DNA from: an uncultured Sphingomonadales bacterium
GTDB taxonomy: Bacteria; Pseudomonadota; Alphaproteobacteria; Sphingomonadales; Sphingomonadaceae
Direction of reading: 5' to 3'
NCBI GenBank assembly: GCA_903839675.1
Contig: CAIMDB010000008.1
Span: forward strand, 112,724 to 176,723
DNA: 64,000 nucleotides
Shown here: positions 34,142-42,039 of the stretch, piece after piece
Layout: each line of letters starts with the position of its first letter
Position numbering within the stretch: position 1 is the first letter of the stretch
Program-made: the position numbers and the translations under genes
The notes under the pieces: model-generated
Told to the model about the DNA's origin: nothing
Database searches by the model: none
What the model saw: the letters and a program-made list of their open reading frames with translations, nothing else

Positions 34142-36559
34142 TCAAACCTTCATCTTTGAATTGTCAGGGTCATAAGCAGGGTCCGCCAATACGACGGCTG
34201 CGCGTCGTTCCCCTTGGAGATAGATATCGAATGTCGAGCCCGGCGCCGCGTTCTCGATAGGCACGCAGGCGAAGAACAGGCTCTTGCCCACGCGGTGGCC
34301 ATAGCCGCCCGAGGTGGTGAGCCCGATGCACGTATCACCGACCAAGCATGGCTCTGCCCCGCGCACATCAACATTCGTGGCAGCGACCTCACCATAGACA
34401 ATGCGGAAGCGGTCTGGCGCGTCGAGCGTCGCCTGCTTGCCGACAAAGTCGTCCTTCTTGAAGTTGATGAAGCGCGGCATGTCCGCCTCGATCATCGTCA
34501 GTTCGTTGGTCAGCTCAGACCCCCAGGCTTTGTAGCCCTTTTCCATCCGCATCGTGTTGGCTGCATAGAGGCCGTAATTGGCGATGCCGAATTCCTGCCC
34601 GGCGTCCCACACGGCGTGATAAAGTGCGGCAAGGTCGTCCATTGCCGGGTGCAGTTCCCAGCCCAGCTCCCCTGCATAAGACACACGAAGCGCGCGCAGC
34701 TTGATGCCGGCGACAGAAATCTCCTGACCGCTCAACCAGCGGAAGCCGTCATTGCTCAGGTCTGTCTCGGTCAGCTTGGCCAGCACATCGCGGGCACGTG
34801 GGCCGTTAAGGACGAGCACACCCAAATCCATGGTGATGTTGCGGATCGTTACATCTTCATCGGGGCGCTTGCTTTGCATCAGCAGGTCCCAATCGCGCTG
34901 TTCAGCAGCAGCGGCGGACAGACAGTAGAAATGATCATCGGCAAAGCGCGTGACGGTCATTTCCCCATAGATGCGGCCTTGCACCGACAGCGGATGGACG
35001 AGGCCAATCCCGCCCAGTTTCTTGGGCATGCGGTTCGCGCAAATGCGGTTGAGGAACGCTTCGGCATCCGGGCCAGTGACGTCGTATTTGGCAAAGCCCG
35101 ACAGATCTAGAACCCCGACGCGTTGCGACACAGCCGCGACTTCCTTGGCCACCGCGTCAAACGTGTTGGTGCGATGATAGCCACCTTCTTCCTCGGCGCC
35201 ATCCAGCGAAAACCATTTCGGCCGCTCCCAGCCATAGGTCTCTCCGTACACAGCGCCTGCGTCCTTCAGCGGCTCATAAAGCGGGCTCGTCTTCTGCGGA
35301 CGGCCATCGGGCTCTTCTTCGCCCGGAAGCCGCGTCGTGAAGGTCATGCGGTAATCAAGGAACACCTTGTCGCGGCTGTAATCCTCATCCGCATAGGGGC
35401 CGTAACGACGCGGATCGAACTCATTCATGTTGATGTCGGCATCGCCGAACACCATCCACTGGGCCATATATTTGCCAGCGCCACCGCCTTGCGCAATGCC
35501 GAAGCTGGTGCCGCAACAATGCCAGAAATTGCGGAGGCCAACGGCCGGCCCAAGCAAGGGGCCACCATCGGGCGTGTGCGGGATCGCGCCATTGACGAAA
35601 CGGCGCAGGCCGACTTCGCCGAAGACCGGCATGCGCTCAATGGCGCGCTCCAGCCATGGGTAGATGCGTTCCAGATCTTCGGGGAACAACTCGCTGGTCG
35701 AATTCCACTCAGGATGGCCACCGCGCGGCGCCCATGCCTCGGCGAGACCGGTGTTTTCATAAACGCCGATCAGCCCGCTCTTTTGCTCCTGCCGGAAATA
35801 GCCCGACACATGGGGGCAGCGCATGACCGGAATTTCTTCGTCGCGCTCCATGAACGCGGGGATCGGGTCGGTGACGACATAATGGTGTTCCATGTTGGTC
35901 ACCGGAATGTCGATGCCCGCCATCTGCGCCACCTGCCGCGCATAGCAGCCGGCGGCGTTCACGACGATTTCGGCGCGGACCGTGCCCTTTTCCGTCGCTA
36001 CATCCCATTCGCCCGAGGGCAGCTGGGTGAGGCCGGTGACGCGGTTCTTGCGCACGATCTTTGCGCCCATGTTCTTCGCGCCAATGGCCAGCGCGTTGCA
36101 GATACCCGACGGATCGGCATGGCCGTCTTCCGTGGTCCGCGCGCCCGCGATCACGCCGTCCAGCGTCATGAACGGATTGTGCCGCAGGATTTCTTCGGGC
36201 GGAATGATCTCCATTTCGAACCCGATGATCTTGGAGAAGCCCTGAATATAGCGCATCCACGCCAGTTCGCGCTCATTGGTCGCGAGCCGGATACCGCCCG
36301 ATTTGTGCCAGCTGACATATTGCCCCGTCAGCCCTTCAAGCTGCGGATAGAGCTCATTTGAATAAGCATGCATCTTGGCCAGATTAAAGCTGCCGGTGAT
36401 GTTGGGGCACTGGCCCGCGGCATGCCAGGTCGAGCCTGAAGTCAGCTCATCCTTTTCGATCAGCAGGCAGTCGGTCCAGCCGAGTTCGGCCAGATGGTAG
36501 AGCAAGGATGCCCCCATGATTCCGCCGCCGATAATCACAACCCGTGCCGATGTTTGCAT
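34142..36559 (-). CDS. Dimethylglycine-dehydrogenase-like flavoprotein with GcvT domain (copy C)
   Basis: This is the first gene of the operon that also contains copy B, the second Rieske oxygenase and the medium-chain dehydrogenase. It has the FAD motif VVIIGGGIMGASLLYHLAELG and His46 in TSGSTWHAAGQ, with the GcvT-like domain in the C-terminal half. The ORF track start at 36598 is probably long. ATG 36559 (MQTSARVVIIGGG) fits the family, and AGGAG lies ten bases upstream, giving 805 residues. A second in-frame ATG 18 bases upstream cannot be ruled out. The residue after WHAAG is Gln rather than Leu, near the flavin, which may reflect a different substrate. Confidence 0.92.
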   Translation of the reverse strand: MQTSARVVIIGGGIMGASLLYHLAELGWTDCLLIEKDELTSGSTWHAAGQCPNITGSFNLAKMHAYSNELYPQLEGLTGQYVSWHKSGGIRLATNERELAWMRYIQGFSKIIGFEMEIIPPEEILRHNPFMTLDGVIAGARTTEDGHADPSGICNALAIGAKNMGAKIVRKNRVTGLTQLPSGEWDVATEKGTVRAEIVVNAAGCYARQVAQMAGIDIPVTNMEHHYVVTDPIPAFMERDEEIPVMRCPHVSGYFRQEQKSGLIGVYENTGLAEAWAPRGGHPEWNSTSELFPEDLERIYPWLERAIERMPVFGEVGLRRFVNGAIPHTPDGGPLLGPAVGLRNFWHCCGTSFGIAQGGGAGKYMAQWMVFGDADINMNEFDPRRYGPYADEDYSRDKVFLDYRMTFTTRLPGEEEPDGRPQKTSPLYEPLKDAGAVYGETYGWERPKWFSLDGAEEEGGYHRTNTFDAVAKEVAAVSQRVGVLDLSGFAKYDVTGPDAEAFLNRICANRMPKKLGGIGLVHPLSVQGRIYGEMTVTRFADDHFYCLSAAAAEQRDWDLLMQSKRPDEDVTIRNITMDLGVLVLNGPRARDVLAKLTETDLSNDGFRWLSGQEISVAGIKLRALRVSYAGELGWELHPAMDDLAALYHAVWDAGQEFGIANYGLYAANTMRMEKGYKAWGSELTNELTMIEADMPRFINFKKDDFVGKQATLDAPDRFRIVYGEVAATNVDVRGAEPCLVGDTCIGLTTSGGYGHRVGKSLFFACVPIENAAPGSTFDIYLQGERRAAVVLADPAYDPDNSKMKV

Positions 36560-36623
36560 GGAAAGCCCGCTCCTCATGGGATATTTTGGCGCTGACAATA
36601 GGCCGCTCTATCCGCTTGCGACA

Positions 36624-36633
36624 AATGGCCATT
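36624..36633. promoter_or_regulatory. Palindrome in the divergent promoter region
   Basis: AATGGCCATT is a perfect 10-base palindrome in the 164-base gap between copy C of the DMGDH-like genes (minus) and the SDR gene (plus). The gap is AT-richer than its neighbours and must hold both promoters. A shorter dyad, TCGGG with ten bases then CCCGA, lies about 25 bases further right. The regulator is unknown. Confidence 0.3.
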
Positions 36634-36723
36634 ATGCGCGCATTGGTTCAAAAAATTTTCGGGTTACAATTTGCCCGACTTCGCTAGGGGACGCCTGACA
36701 TATTTATCAACGGGATCCAAAAT

Positions 36724-37488
36724 ATGAAAACAGCTGTTGTCACAGGCGCCGCTCAGGGCGTTGGCCTCGCAACCTCCAAGTTGCTGGCGCAGCACGGCTA
36801 TCATGTGGTGATGACAGATGTTCAGCCGCTTGAGGCCCAAGAAGCAGCCCTGACCGCGCAAGGCCTTGCAGTGTCCTCACTATCCGGCGATGTCTCATCC
36901 GAGGCATTTACAACTGACCTTGCCGCCCACCTGTTGGCGCAACATGGTGGCGCGGATGTACTGGTGAACAACGCCGGGATCAGCCTGATCTGCCCGGCCG
37001 AAGAGACGAGCCTTGATCAGTGGCAGCGCGTCATGTCGATCAACCTTGCAGGCCCCTTCCTGCTCTGCCGCGCGCTTGGGCAGCAGATGCTACAGAAAGG
37101 CGAAGGCAGCATCATCAATGTTGCTTCGATCGCTGGCCTGCACGGCGTTATCCACCGCGCCGCCTATAACGCATCAAAGCACGGCCTGATTGGCCTGACG
37201 CGCACTCTCGCTGCGGAATGGGGCGGGCGTGGCGTGCGGGTCAACGCGGTTTGCCCGGGCTGGATCAAAACGGAAATGGACGTCGCCGATCAAGGCTCCG
37301 GCGCTTATGGCGATGATGACATCATCAATCGCGTGCCGATGGCGAAGTTCGCGACACCGGAAGATGTGGCGAGAACGATTGCGTTTTTGGCCGGTGACGG
37401 CAGCTTCATCAATGGCGTCAGCCTCCCCGTGGATGGCGGATGGACCGCCGATGCGAGTTGGGACGCTTTGCGTTTAAAAGCCAGATAA
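36724..37488 (+). CDS. Short-chain dehydrogenase/reductase
   Basis: This is a classical SDR of 254 residues. TGAAQGVG (8-14) is the cofactor motif, NNAG is at 82-85, Ser135 is present, and Tyr148 and Lys152 sit in YNASK. The C-terminus (NGVSLPVDGGWTA) is typical of the FabG-like group. The aspartate at the end of strand 2 (VVMTDVQ) suggests NAD rather than NADP. It is divergent from the DMGDH/Rieske operon, so it may oxidise a hydroxylated intermediate of the same pathway, such as a 3-hydroxy acid like carnitine. Specificity is not visible. Confidence 0.9.
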   Translation: MKTAVVTGAAQGVGLATSKLLAQHGYHVVMTDVQPLEAQEAALTAQGLAVSSLSGDVSSEAFTTDLAAHLLAQHGGADVLVNNAGISLICPAEETSLDQWQRVMSINLAGPFLLCRALGQQMLQKGEGSIINVASIAGLHGVIHRAAYNASKHGLIGLTRTLAAEWGGRGVRVNAVCPGWIKTEMDVADQGSGAYGDDDIINRVPMAKFATPEDVARTIAFLAGDGSFINGVSLPVDGGWTADASWDALRLKAR

Positions 37489-37539
37489 TGTCAGGATGTA
37501 GTGGATATCTGCGTCCAATGCTCTAGATGTCGTGCCAGT

Positions 37540-37569
37540 GTCACATTTGTCGGGGATTAGGGTCACATT
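37540..37569 (+). repeat. Two direct repeats GTCACATT before the acyltransferase gene
   Basis: GTCACATT occurs at 37540-37547 and again at 37562-37569, a 22-base step (two helical turns). Both copies lie in the 111-base gap before the acyltransferase start. The spacing suits a pair of regulator half-sites. No partner is known and chance is possible. Confidence 0.3.
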
Positions 37570-37599
37570 GGTTAACCTCGCAGCACATCGAGTTCAAAA

Positions 37600-38382
37600 T
37601 TGACGATACTCTCTGTCGCCATCCCGAAAGCTGAACCGCAGGCCTATCTGCTGTGCGCGGTGCGTGTCCTTTTGATTGCACTGCCGCTTCCAGTGTTGCT
37701 GCCATTGCATCTTCTTTGGCAGCTGCTCATGCTGCCCTCGCCTTGGGCCATGCTCTACCTGCGTATTGTATCGCGGGTGATGGGCGCGCGCGTTAAAGTC
37801 CATGGGCAGCGGCTGCGCAAAGACGTTTTCTTCGTCGCCAACCATCTGTCTTGGCATGACATCCCCATTCTCGGCGGCGTGACGGGAACCGCCTTTGTGG
37901 CGCAGGATGGCGTTCGCAAATGGCCCATCATCGGCTGGCTCGCGACACAGAACCGAACCATCTTTGTCAACCGCGCTGGCAAGCAGCAGGTCGCAAGCCA
38001 AATCAATGTGCTGCGCGAAGCCATTGCCGAAAACTGGTCCGTCACGCTGTTTCCCGAAGGTACGACATCCGACGGGCTGGGCCTGTTGCCGTTCAAGCCA
38101 TCACTTTTTGAAACGCTTGCGCCGCCGCCTAGGCCGATCATGATCCAACCGGTGCTGCTCGACTTTGGGGATGTCGGCCCCGACATCGCTTGGCTGGGTG
38201 AAGAAACCGGCGGAGAAAGCGCTTGGCGCGCCTTTACCCGCAAGGGCAGCTACGAAGTCGGCGTCCACTTCCTTGAGCCATTTGATCCCAGCCTTTTGGC
38301 GGACCGCAAAGAAGTCTGCGCCCGCGCGCGGGCCGGCATCGCAGACGCCTTGTCAGAGCGCTTGGGATACGTCGTCCGTTAA
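37600..38382 (+). CDS. 1-acyl-sn-glycerol-3-phosphate acyltransferase (PlsC-like)
   Basis: This is a lipid-synthesis acyltransferase of about 260 residues. NHLSWHD is the catalytic NHxxxxD motif and FPEGTTSDG is the glycerophosphate-binding motif. A strongly hydrophobic stretch near residues 17-50 anchors it in the membrane. The family adds an acyl chain to lysophosphatidic acid or to lyso-ornithine lipid. The start is uncertain: the frame opens with TTG at 37600 and there is no good ATG close by. Its neighbours have no obvious lipid role, so it may be a bystander, although the desaturase-family gene lies 9 kb away. Confidence 0.82.
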   Translation: MTILSVAIPKAEPQAYLLCAVRVLLIALPLPVLLPLHLLWQLLMLPSPWAMLYLRIVSRVMGARVKVHGQRLRKDVFFVANHLSWHDIPILGGVTGTAFVAQDGVRKWPIIGWLATQNRTIFVNRAGKQQVASQINVLREAIAENWSVTLFPEGTTSDGLGLLPFKPSLFETLAPPPRPIMIQPVLLDFGDVGPDIAWLGEETGGESAWRAFTRKGSYEVGVHFLEPFDPSLLADRKEVCARARAGIADALSERLGYVVR

Positions 38383-38579
38383 GGATTTCCAGCGGAAGTT
38401 GGTTGCCACGCGCGTCTGCAAAAAATTTCATCCCTGCCCCCAAATTTTTCAATTGTGGGGAAGCCGTAGCGGCGGCTTAACGTCGGCTCCCTTATAACGA
38501 TGGCGAAGCCGTTTCCCTGTTCGTAAAATCGCGCATGGCAAAAACGATCGTCTGAATGAGCATGGTTGGGCGCGCAGTT

Positions 38580-39533
38580 ATGAAAATCGGTTTTATCGGC
38601 CTTGGAAATGTCGGCGGAAAGCTCGCTGGAAGCTTGATCCGCAACGGTCATGACGTGACGGTGCGTGATCTCGATGCCGCACTGGTTGCCGAATATGTGG
38701 GTCGCGGCGCCAAGGAAGCGGCAAGCCCCGCTGCACTAGGCGAAGCGGTTGATGTCATCATCACCTGCCTGCCCTCACCCGCTGCCAGCGCCGCTGTCGC
38801 CGAAGGCGAAGACGGGTTCCTCGCCGTCATGCGCCCCGGCCAAGTGTGGATGGAAATGAGCACCACCGACTATGCCGAAGTTCTGCGCCTCGGCCCATTG
38901 GTCGAAGCCCGCGGCGGCCTCTTCATGGAATGCCCTGTCTCGGGCGGCTGCCACCGCGCCGATACCGGCAACATCTCGATCTTTGCCGCCGGCCCGCGCG
39001 AAGGCTTTGAACGCGTGCTTCCGGTGCTCACCACACTCGGCCGTCGCGTGCTGCACACGGGCGATTGGGGTACGGCCTCGCAGCTCAAGGTTATGACGAA
39101 CTTCCTGTGCACCGCACACCTTGTCGCGCTCGCCGAAGCGCTCACCGTGTGCAAGGCCATGGGGCTCGACATGAACACGACCTATGAAGCGATCCGCATT
39201 TCCTCGGGCAACAGCTTCGTGCACGAGACCGAAAGCCAGGTCATCCTCAACGGCAGCCGCGACATCAACTTCACAATGGACCTCGTCTCCAAGGACGTCG
39301 GCCTGTTCGACAAGATCGCGAAGGAAACCGGTGTTCCGGTCGAAATGTCGCCGTTGATCGTGCGCCTGTTCAAGGAAGGCGAAGCCACCTACGGATCGCG
39401 GGAGTTTTCGCCCAACATCATCCGCCGTTATGAAGAACCGGTTGGCATCAAGGTGCTCGGCACGGGCTTCCCCGACCAGATGGTTGATGATGAGCCCGAA
39501 GAACGGGGCTATGAAGTGGTGCCGAAGCGCTAA
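38580..39533 (+). CDS. 3-hydroxyisobutyrate-dehydrogenase-family NAD(P)-dependent oxidoreductase
   Basis: This is a beta-hydroxyacid dehydrogenase of about 317 residues. MKIGFIGLGNVGG is the N-terminal cofactor motif, ECPVSGG is the substrate-binding segment, and QLKVMTNFL holds the likely catalytic lysine. The start is put at 38580 because the family begins MKIGFIGLG; ATG 38556 gives eight more codons and is possible. It precedes the aldehyde dehydrogenase by 17 bases. The pair could turn a hydroxyacid into a semialdehyde and then an acid, such as a methylmalonate-semialdehyde or tartronate-semialdehyde type step. The exact substrate is open. Confidence 0.88.
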   Translation: MKIGFIGLGNVGGKLAGSLIRNGHDVTVRDLDAALVAEYVGRGAKEAASPAALGEAVDVIITCLPSPAASAAVAEGEDGFLAVMRPGQVWMEMSTTDYAEVLRLGPLVEARGGLFMECPVSGGCHRADTGNISIFAAGPREGFERVLPVLTTLGRRVLHTGDWGTASQLKVMTNFLCTAHLVALAEALTVCKAMGLDMNTTYEAIRISSGNSFVHETESQVILNGSRDINFTMDLVSKDVGLFDKIAKETGVPVEMSPLIVRLFKEGEATYGSREFSPNIIRRYEEPVGIKVLGTGFPDQMVDDEPEERGYEVVPKR

Positions 39534-39550
39534 AGCCAGAAAGGCAAAGA

Positions 39551-41059
39551 ATGACGATGGGCACGCCAGCAGATCACGCCGGATGGGTAGCGCGCGCCAG
39601 TGCGCTGAAGATCAACGCAGGGCTGTTCATCGACGGCGCGTCGTGTGACGCGGCCAGCGGCGCTGTGATCGATGCGATCAACCCGGCGACTGGTGCCCTT
39701 ATCACCCAAATGGCGTGTGGCGGGGCCGAAGACATTGACCGCGCCGTCGCCTCCGCCAAACGCGCATGGGACGACCGGCGATGGCGTGATCTCACACCGC
39801 GCACCCGCATGGATATCTTCCGGCGTTGGGCGGATCTGGTGGAGCGTGACGCCGCTGACCTCGCGATCATGGAAACGCTCAGCATGGGCAAGCCCGTGAT
39901 GGATGCGCTCACCATTGATCTGCCGGAATCGATCGTCACCATCCGCTATTTCGGCGAAGCCATTGATAAGGCGGCGGGCGCTGTCTCCAACAGCCCCAGC
40001 AACGCCGTCCACATGGTGTCGCGTGAACCTTTGGGCGTCATCGGCGCCATCTCTCCCTGGAATTACCCGCTGCTCCTGGCGGCTTGGAAAGTCGCCCCTG
40101 CGCTGGCAGCCGGCAATTGTGTGGTCCTGAAGCCTTCGGAAAAGGCCGCATTGTCCTGCATCAAGCTCGCGCATCTGTTCGTAGAGGCCGGCGGCCCGCC
40201 CGGCGTGTTCAACGTCGTCACCGGCTATGGGCAGGATGCCGGCAAACGACTGGCCTTGCACCCAGACGTCGCCAAAATCAGCTTCACCGGATCAACAGGG
40301 GTCGGCAAGCAGGTGATGATCTATGCCGGTGAGTCCAATCTGAAGCGGGTCGCGCTTGAAACGGGCGGGAAGAGCCCGCAGATTTTCATGCCCGATCTGG
40401 CAGATATGGACGCCGCGGTTGACCGCGCCATCATGGGCATTTTCGACAATGCCGGGCAGGTCTGCAACGCAGGGTCGCGACTGCTGGTCCATGCGGACAT
40501 TCATGATGAATTCGTCGCGCGCTTCGTGAAACGCGCGGGGGAACTGTACACGACCGGCGACCCGATGGACCCCACCACCAGCCTTGGCCCCGTTGTCAGC
40601 CACGGGCATCAAGCGTCCGTCTTGTCCTGCATCGAGCAGGGCATGAAGGACGGCGCGACTGTCGCGCTGGGCGGCGGCACGGATGCTGTCCGTCCGGATG
40701 GCGCTTATGTCACGCCGACCCTGTTCACGGGTGTGACACCGGCCATGACTGTTGGTCGTGATGAGATTTTCGGGCCGGTTGCGGCCCTCTTCAAATTCCA
40801 TAGCGAGGCAGAGGCCATCGCGCTTGCCAATGACTCGATCTACGGCCTTGCCGCGAGCGTCTGGACCTCAGACGTGAAGCGCGCCCACCGCATGGTGAAG
40901 GCGCTGGAAGCCGGTGTGATCTGGGTCAATTGCTTTGGGGATGGCGACATGACCCAACCCTTTGGCGGGTATAAGCAGTCCGGAAACACGCGCGACAAGT
41001 CGATGGAATGTCTTGCCGGCTACATGCAATCAAAGTCCGCTTGGTTCAGCCTCGACTAG
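39551..41059 (+). CDS. NAD(P)-dependent aldehyde dehydrogenase (PuuC/betaine-aldehyde type)
   Basis: This is a 502-residue aldehyde dehydrogenase. LETGGKSPQIF gives the general-base Glu, and NAGQVCNAGSR has the catalytic cysteine. SPWNYPLLLAAWK is the conserved asparagine region. Sequence style is closest to gamma-glutamyl-aminobutyraldehyde or betaine-aldehyde dehydrogenases. AAAGG before the ATG supports the start. It follows the hydroxyacid dehydrogenase closely. Its last 30 bases overlap the 3' end of the lysR gene on the other strand, a convergent overlap. Confidence 0.92.
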   Translation: MTMGTPADHAGWVARASALKINAGLFIDGASCDAASGAVIDAINPATGALITQMACGGAEDIDRAVASAKRAWDDRRWRDLTPRTRMDIFRRWADLVERDAADLAIMETLSMGKPVMDALTIDLPESIVTIRYFGEAIDKAAGAVSNSPSNAVHMVSREPLGVIGAISPWNYPLLLAAWKVAPALAAGNCVVLKPSEKAALSCIKLAHLFVEAGGPPGVFNVVTGYGQDAGKRLALHPDVAKISFTGSTGVGKQVMIYAGESNLKRVALETGGKSPQIFMPDLADMDAAVDRAIMGIFDNAGQVCNAGSRLLVHADIHDEFVARFVKRAGELYTTGDPMDPTTSLGPVVSHGHQASVLSCIEQGMKDGATVALGGGTDAVRPDGAYVTPTLFTGVTPAMTVGRDEIFGPVAALFKFHSEAEAIALANDSIYGLAASVWTSDVKRAHRMVKALEAGVIWVNCFGDGDMTQPFGGYKQSGNTRDKSMECLAGYMQSKSAWFSLD

Positions 41060-41983
41060 ATTGCCCGACGCCGCAACGTTGTTCGCAACCCAATCCATGA
41101 AGGTGCGGATACGGAGATTCTCACGCATTTCGTTCCGACAGATCAATCCCCATGATCCCGGGCACACCGCCTTGTGATCGATGGGTCGGACCAACCGGCC
41201 TGATGCGAGATCCTGATCCACGAACGGGCCATTGACGAGGGCAATCCCCTCCCCATTCAGCGCCATTTCCAGCGCGACAGCCAAGGTATCCACCATCAGG
41301 AAGGGAACTGACGGTTGGAAGTCCGCGCCTGCGGATGTTGCCCAAGCTTCCCAATTCTGCACCTCAGTGTAGATGGCGACCAGTGGGTGCGTCATCAGCG
41401 CCTCAACAGTCACCGGCTTGCCGATCTTCTCCAGAAAGGCAGGGCTGCACACGGGGTAGAGGGCATATTCAAACAGCGGGACCCAATGATATTTCTTGGG
41501 ATTGGGCACTTCTTCGCAATAGACCAGCCCGACATCGGCATGGACATCATCAAACGCCCAATCGACCGCACAGGTGCTCAATGTCAGGTGCACTTCGGGA
41601 TGGTCGTGCAGGAATTGCGGAACCCGCTTGGCCAGCCAGCGGATCGACGCGGTGACATAGGTCTGCACGCGCAGCGGCTTATCGAGCGCATTGCGGTGAA
41701 CAGCTTCCACGCCTTCTAGAAGCGATTCAAAGGCCGCGCGGACATAAGGGTATAGCACCCGCCCCTCATCGGTGGAGACAATGTGCCGCCCTTCCTGTGC
41801 AAACAGGGTGACACCCAAAGCCTCTTCAATCAGTTGAACCTGATGGCTGACCGCCGGGTGGGTGAGGCAAAGCTCATCGGCGGCGTCGCGGATACTCTGG
41901 TGGCGGGTCGCAGCCTCAAATCCGCGCAACGCTTTGAGCGGCGGCAGCTTCCTCAACTCGATCTTATTTTGCATTCTTGCCAA
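41030..41983 (-). CDS. LysR-family regulator of the GcvA type
   Basis: This is a 317-residue LysR regulator. RKLPPLKALRGFEAATRHQS is the GcvA-like N-terminus, and AADELCLTHPAVSHQVQLIEE is the recognition helix region. An ATG nine bases later (41974) could also be used. The gene lies 47 bases after the GMC oxidoreductase and probably regulates the operon upstream of it. A 16-base AT-rich sequence shared with the TonB-receptor promoter region lies just before it. Its 3' end overlaps the aldehyde dehydrogenase by 30 bases. GcvA-type proteins often control amino acid or one-carbon genes. Confidence 0.88.
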   Translation of the reverse strand: MARMQNKIELRKLPPLKALRGFEAATRHQSIRDAADELCLTHPAVSHQVQLIEEALGVTLFAQEGRHIVSTDEGRVLYPYVRAAFESLLEGVEAVHRNALDKPLRVQTYVTASIRWLAKRVPQFLHDHPEVHLTLSTCAVDWAFDDVHADVGLVYCEEVPNPKKYHWVPLFEYALYPVCSPAFLEKIGKPVTVEALMTHPLVAIYTEVQNWEAWATSAGADFQPSVPFLMVDTLAVALEMALNGEGIALVNGPFVDQDLASGRLVRPIDHKAVCPGSWGLICRNEMRENLRIRTFMDWVANNVAASGNLVEAEPSGL

Positions 41984-42023
41984 TCCCGTCCCGATTCCCG
42001 GAACTTAGCCGACGAGAACCGAC

Positions 42024-42039
42024 CGGTAAATTAAATTAA
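42024..42039. repeat. AT-rich 16-base sequence, copy 1 (shared with 52575)
   Basis: CGGTAAATTAAATTAA occurs exactly here and at 52575-52590. This copy covers the last codons and stop of the GMC oxidoreductase and the start of the 47-base gap before the GcvA-type lysR. It could be a regulator site for that lysR, or part of a promoter. It stands out by its AT content. Confidence 0.35.

Noticed and set aside
31925-34159. 744-residue plus-strand ORF opposite copy B
   Set aside because: This is an antisense shadow of a gene with clear FAD and GcvT motifs. It has no recognisable domain and no ribosome binding site.
29377-36559. Described homarine or trigonelline degradation operon
   Set aside because: The Rieske and DMGDH-like genes would fit parts of such pathways, but I could not match the remaining gene content, so I leave the substrate open.
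38411-38480. Two small hairpins between the acyltransferase and the hydroxyacid dehydrogenase
   Set aside because: The stems are mismatched and there is no T-run. They could be chance symmetry.
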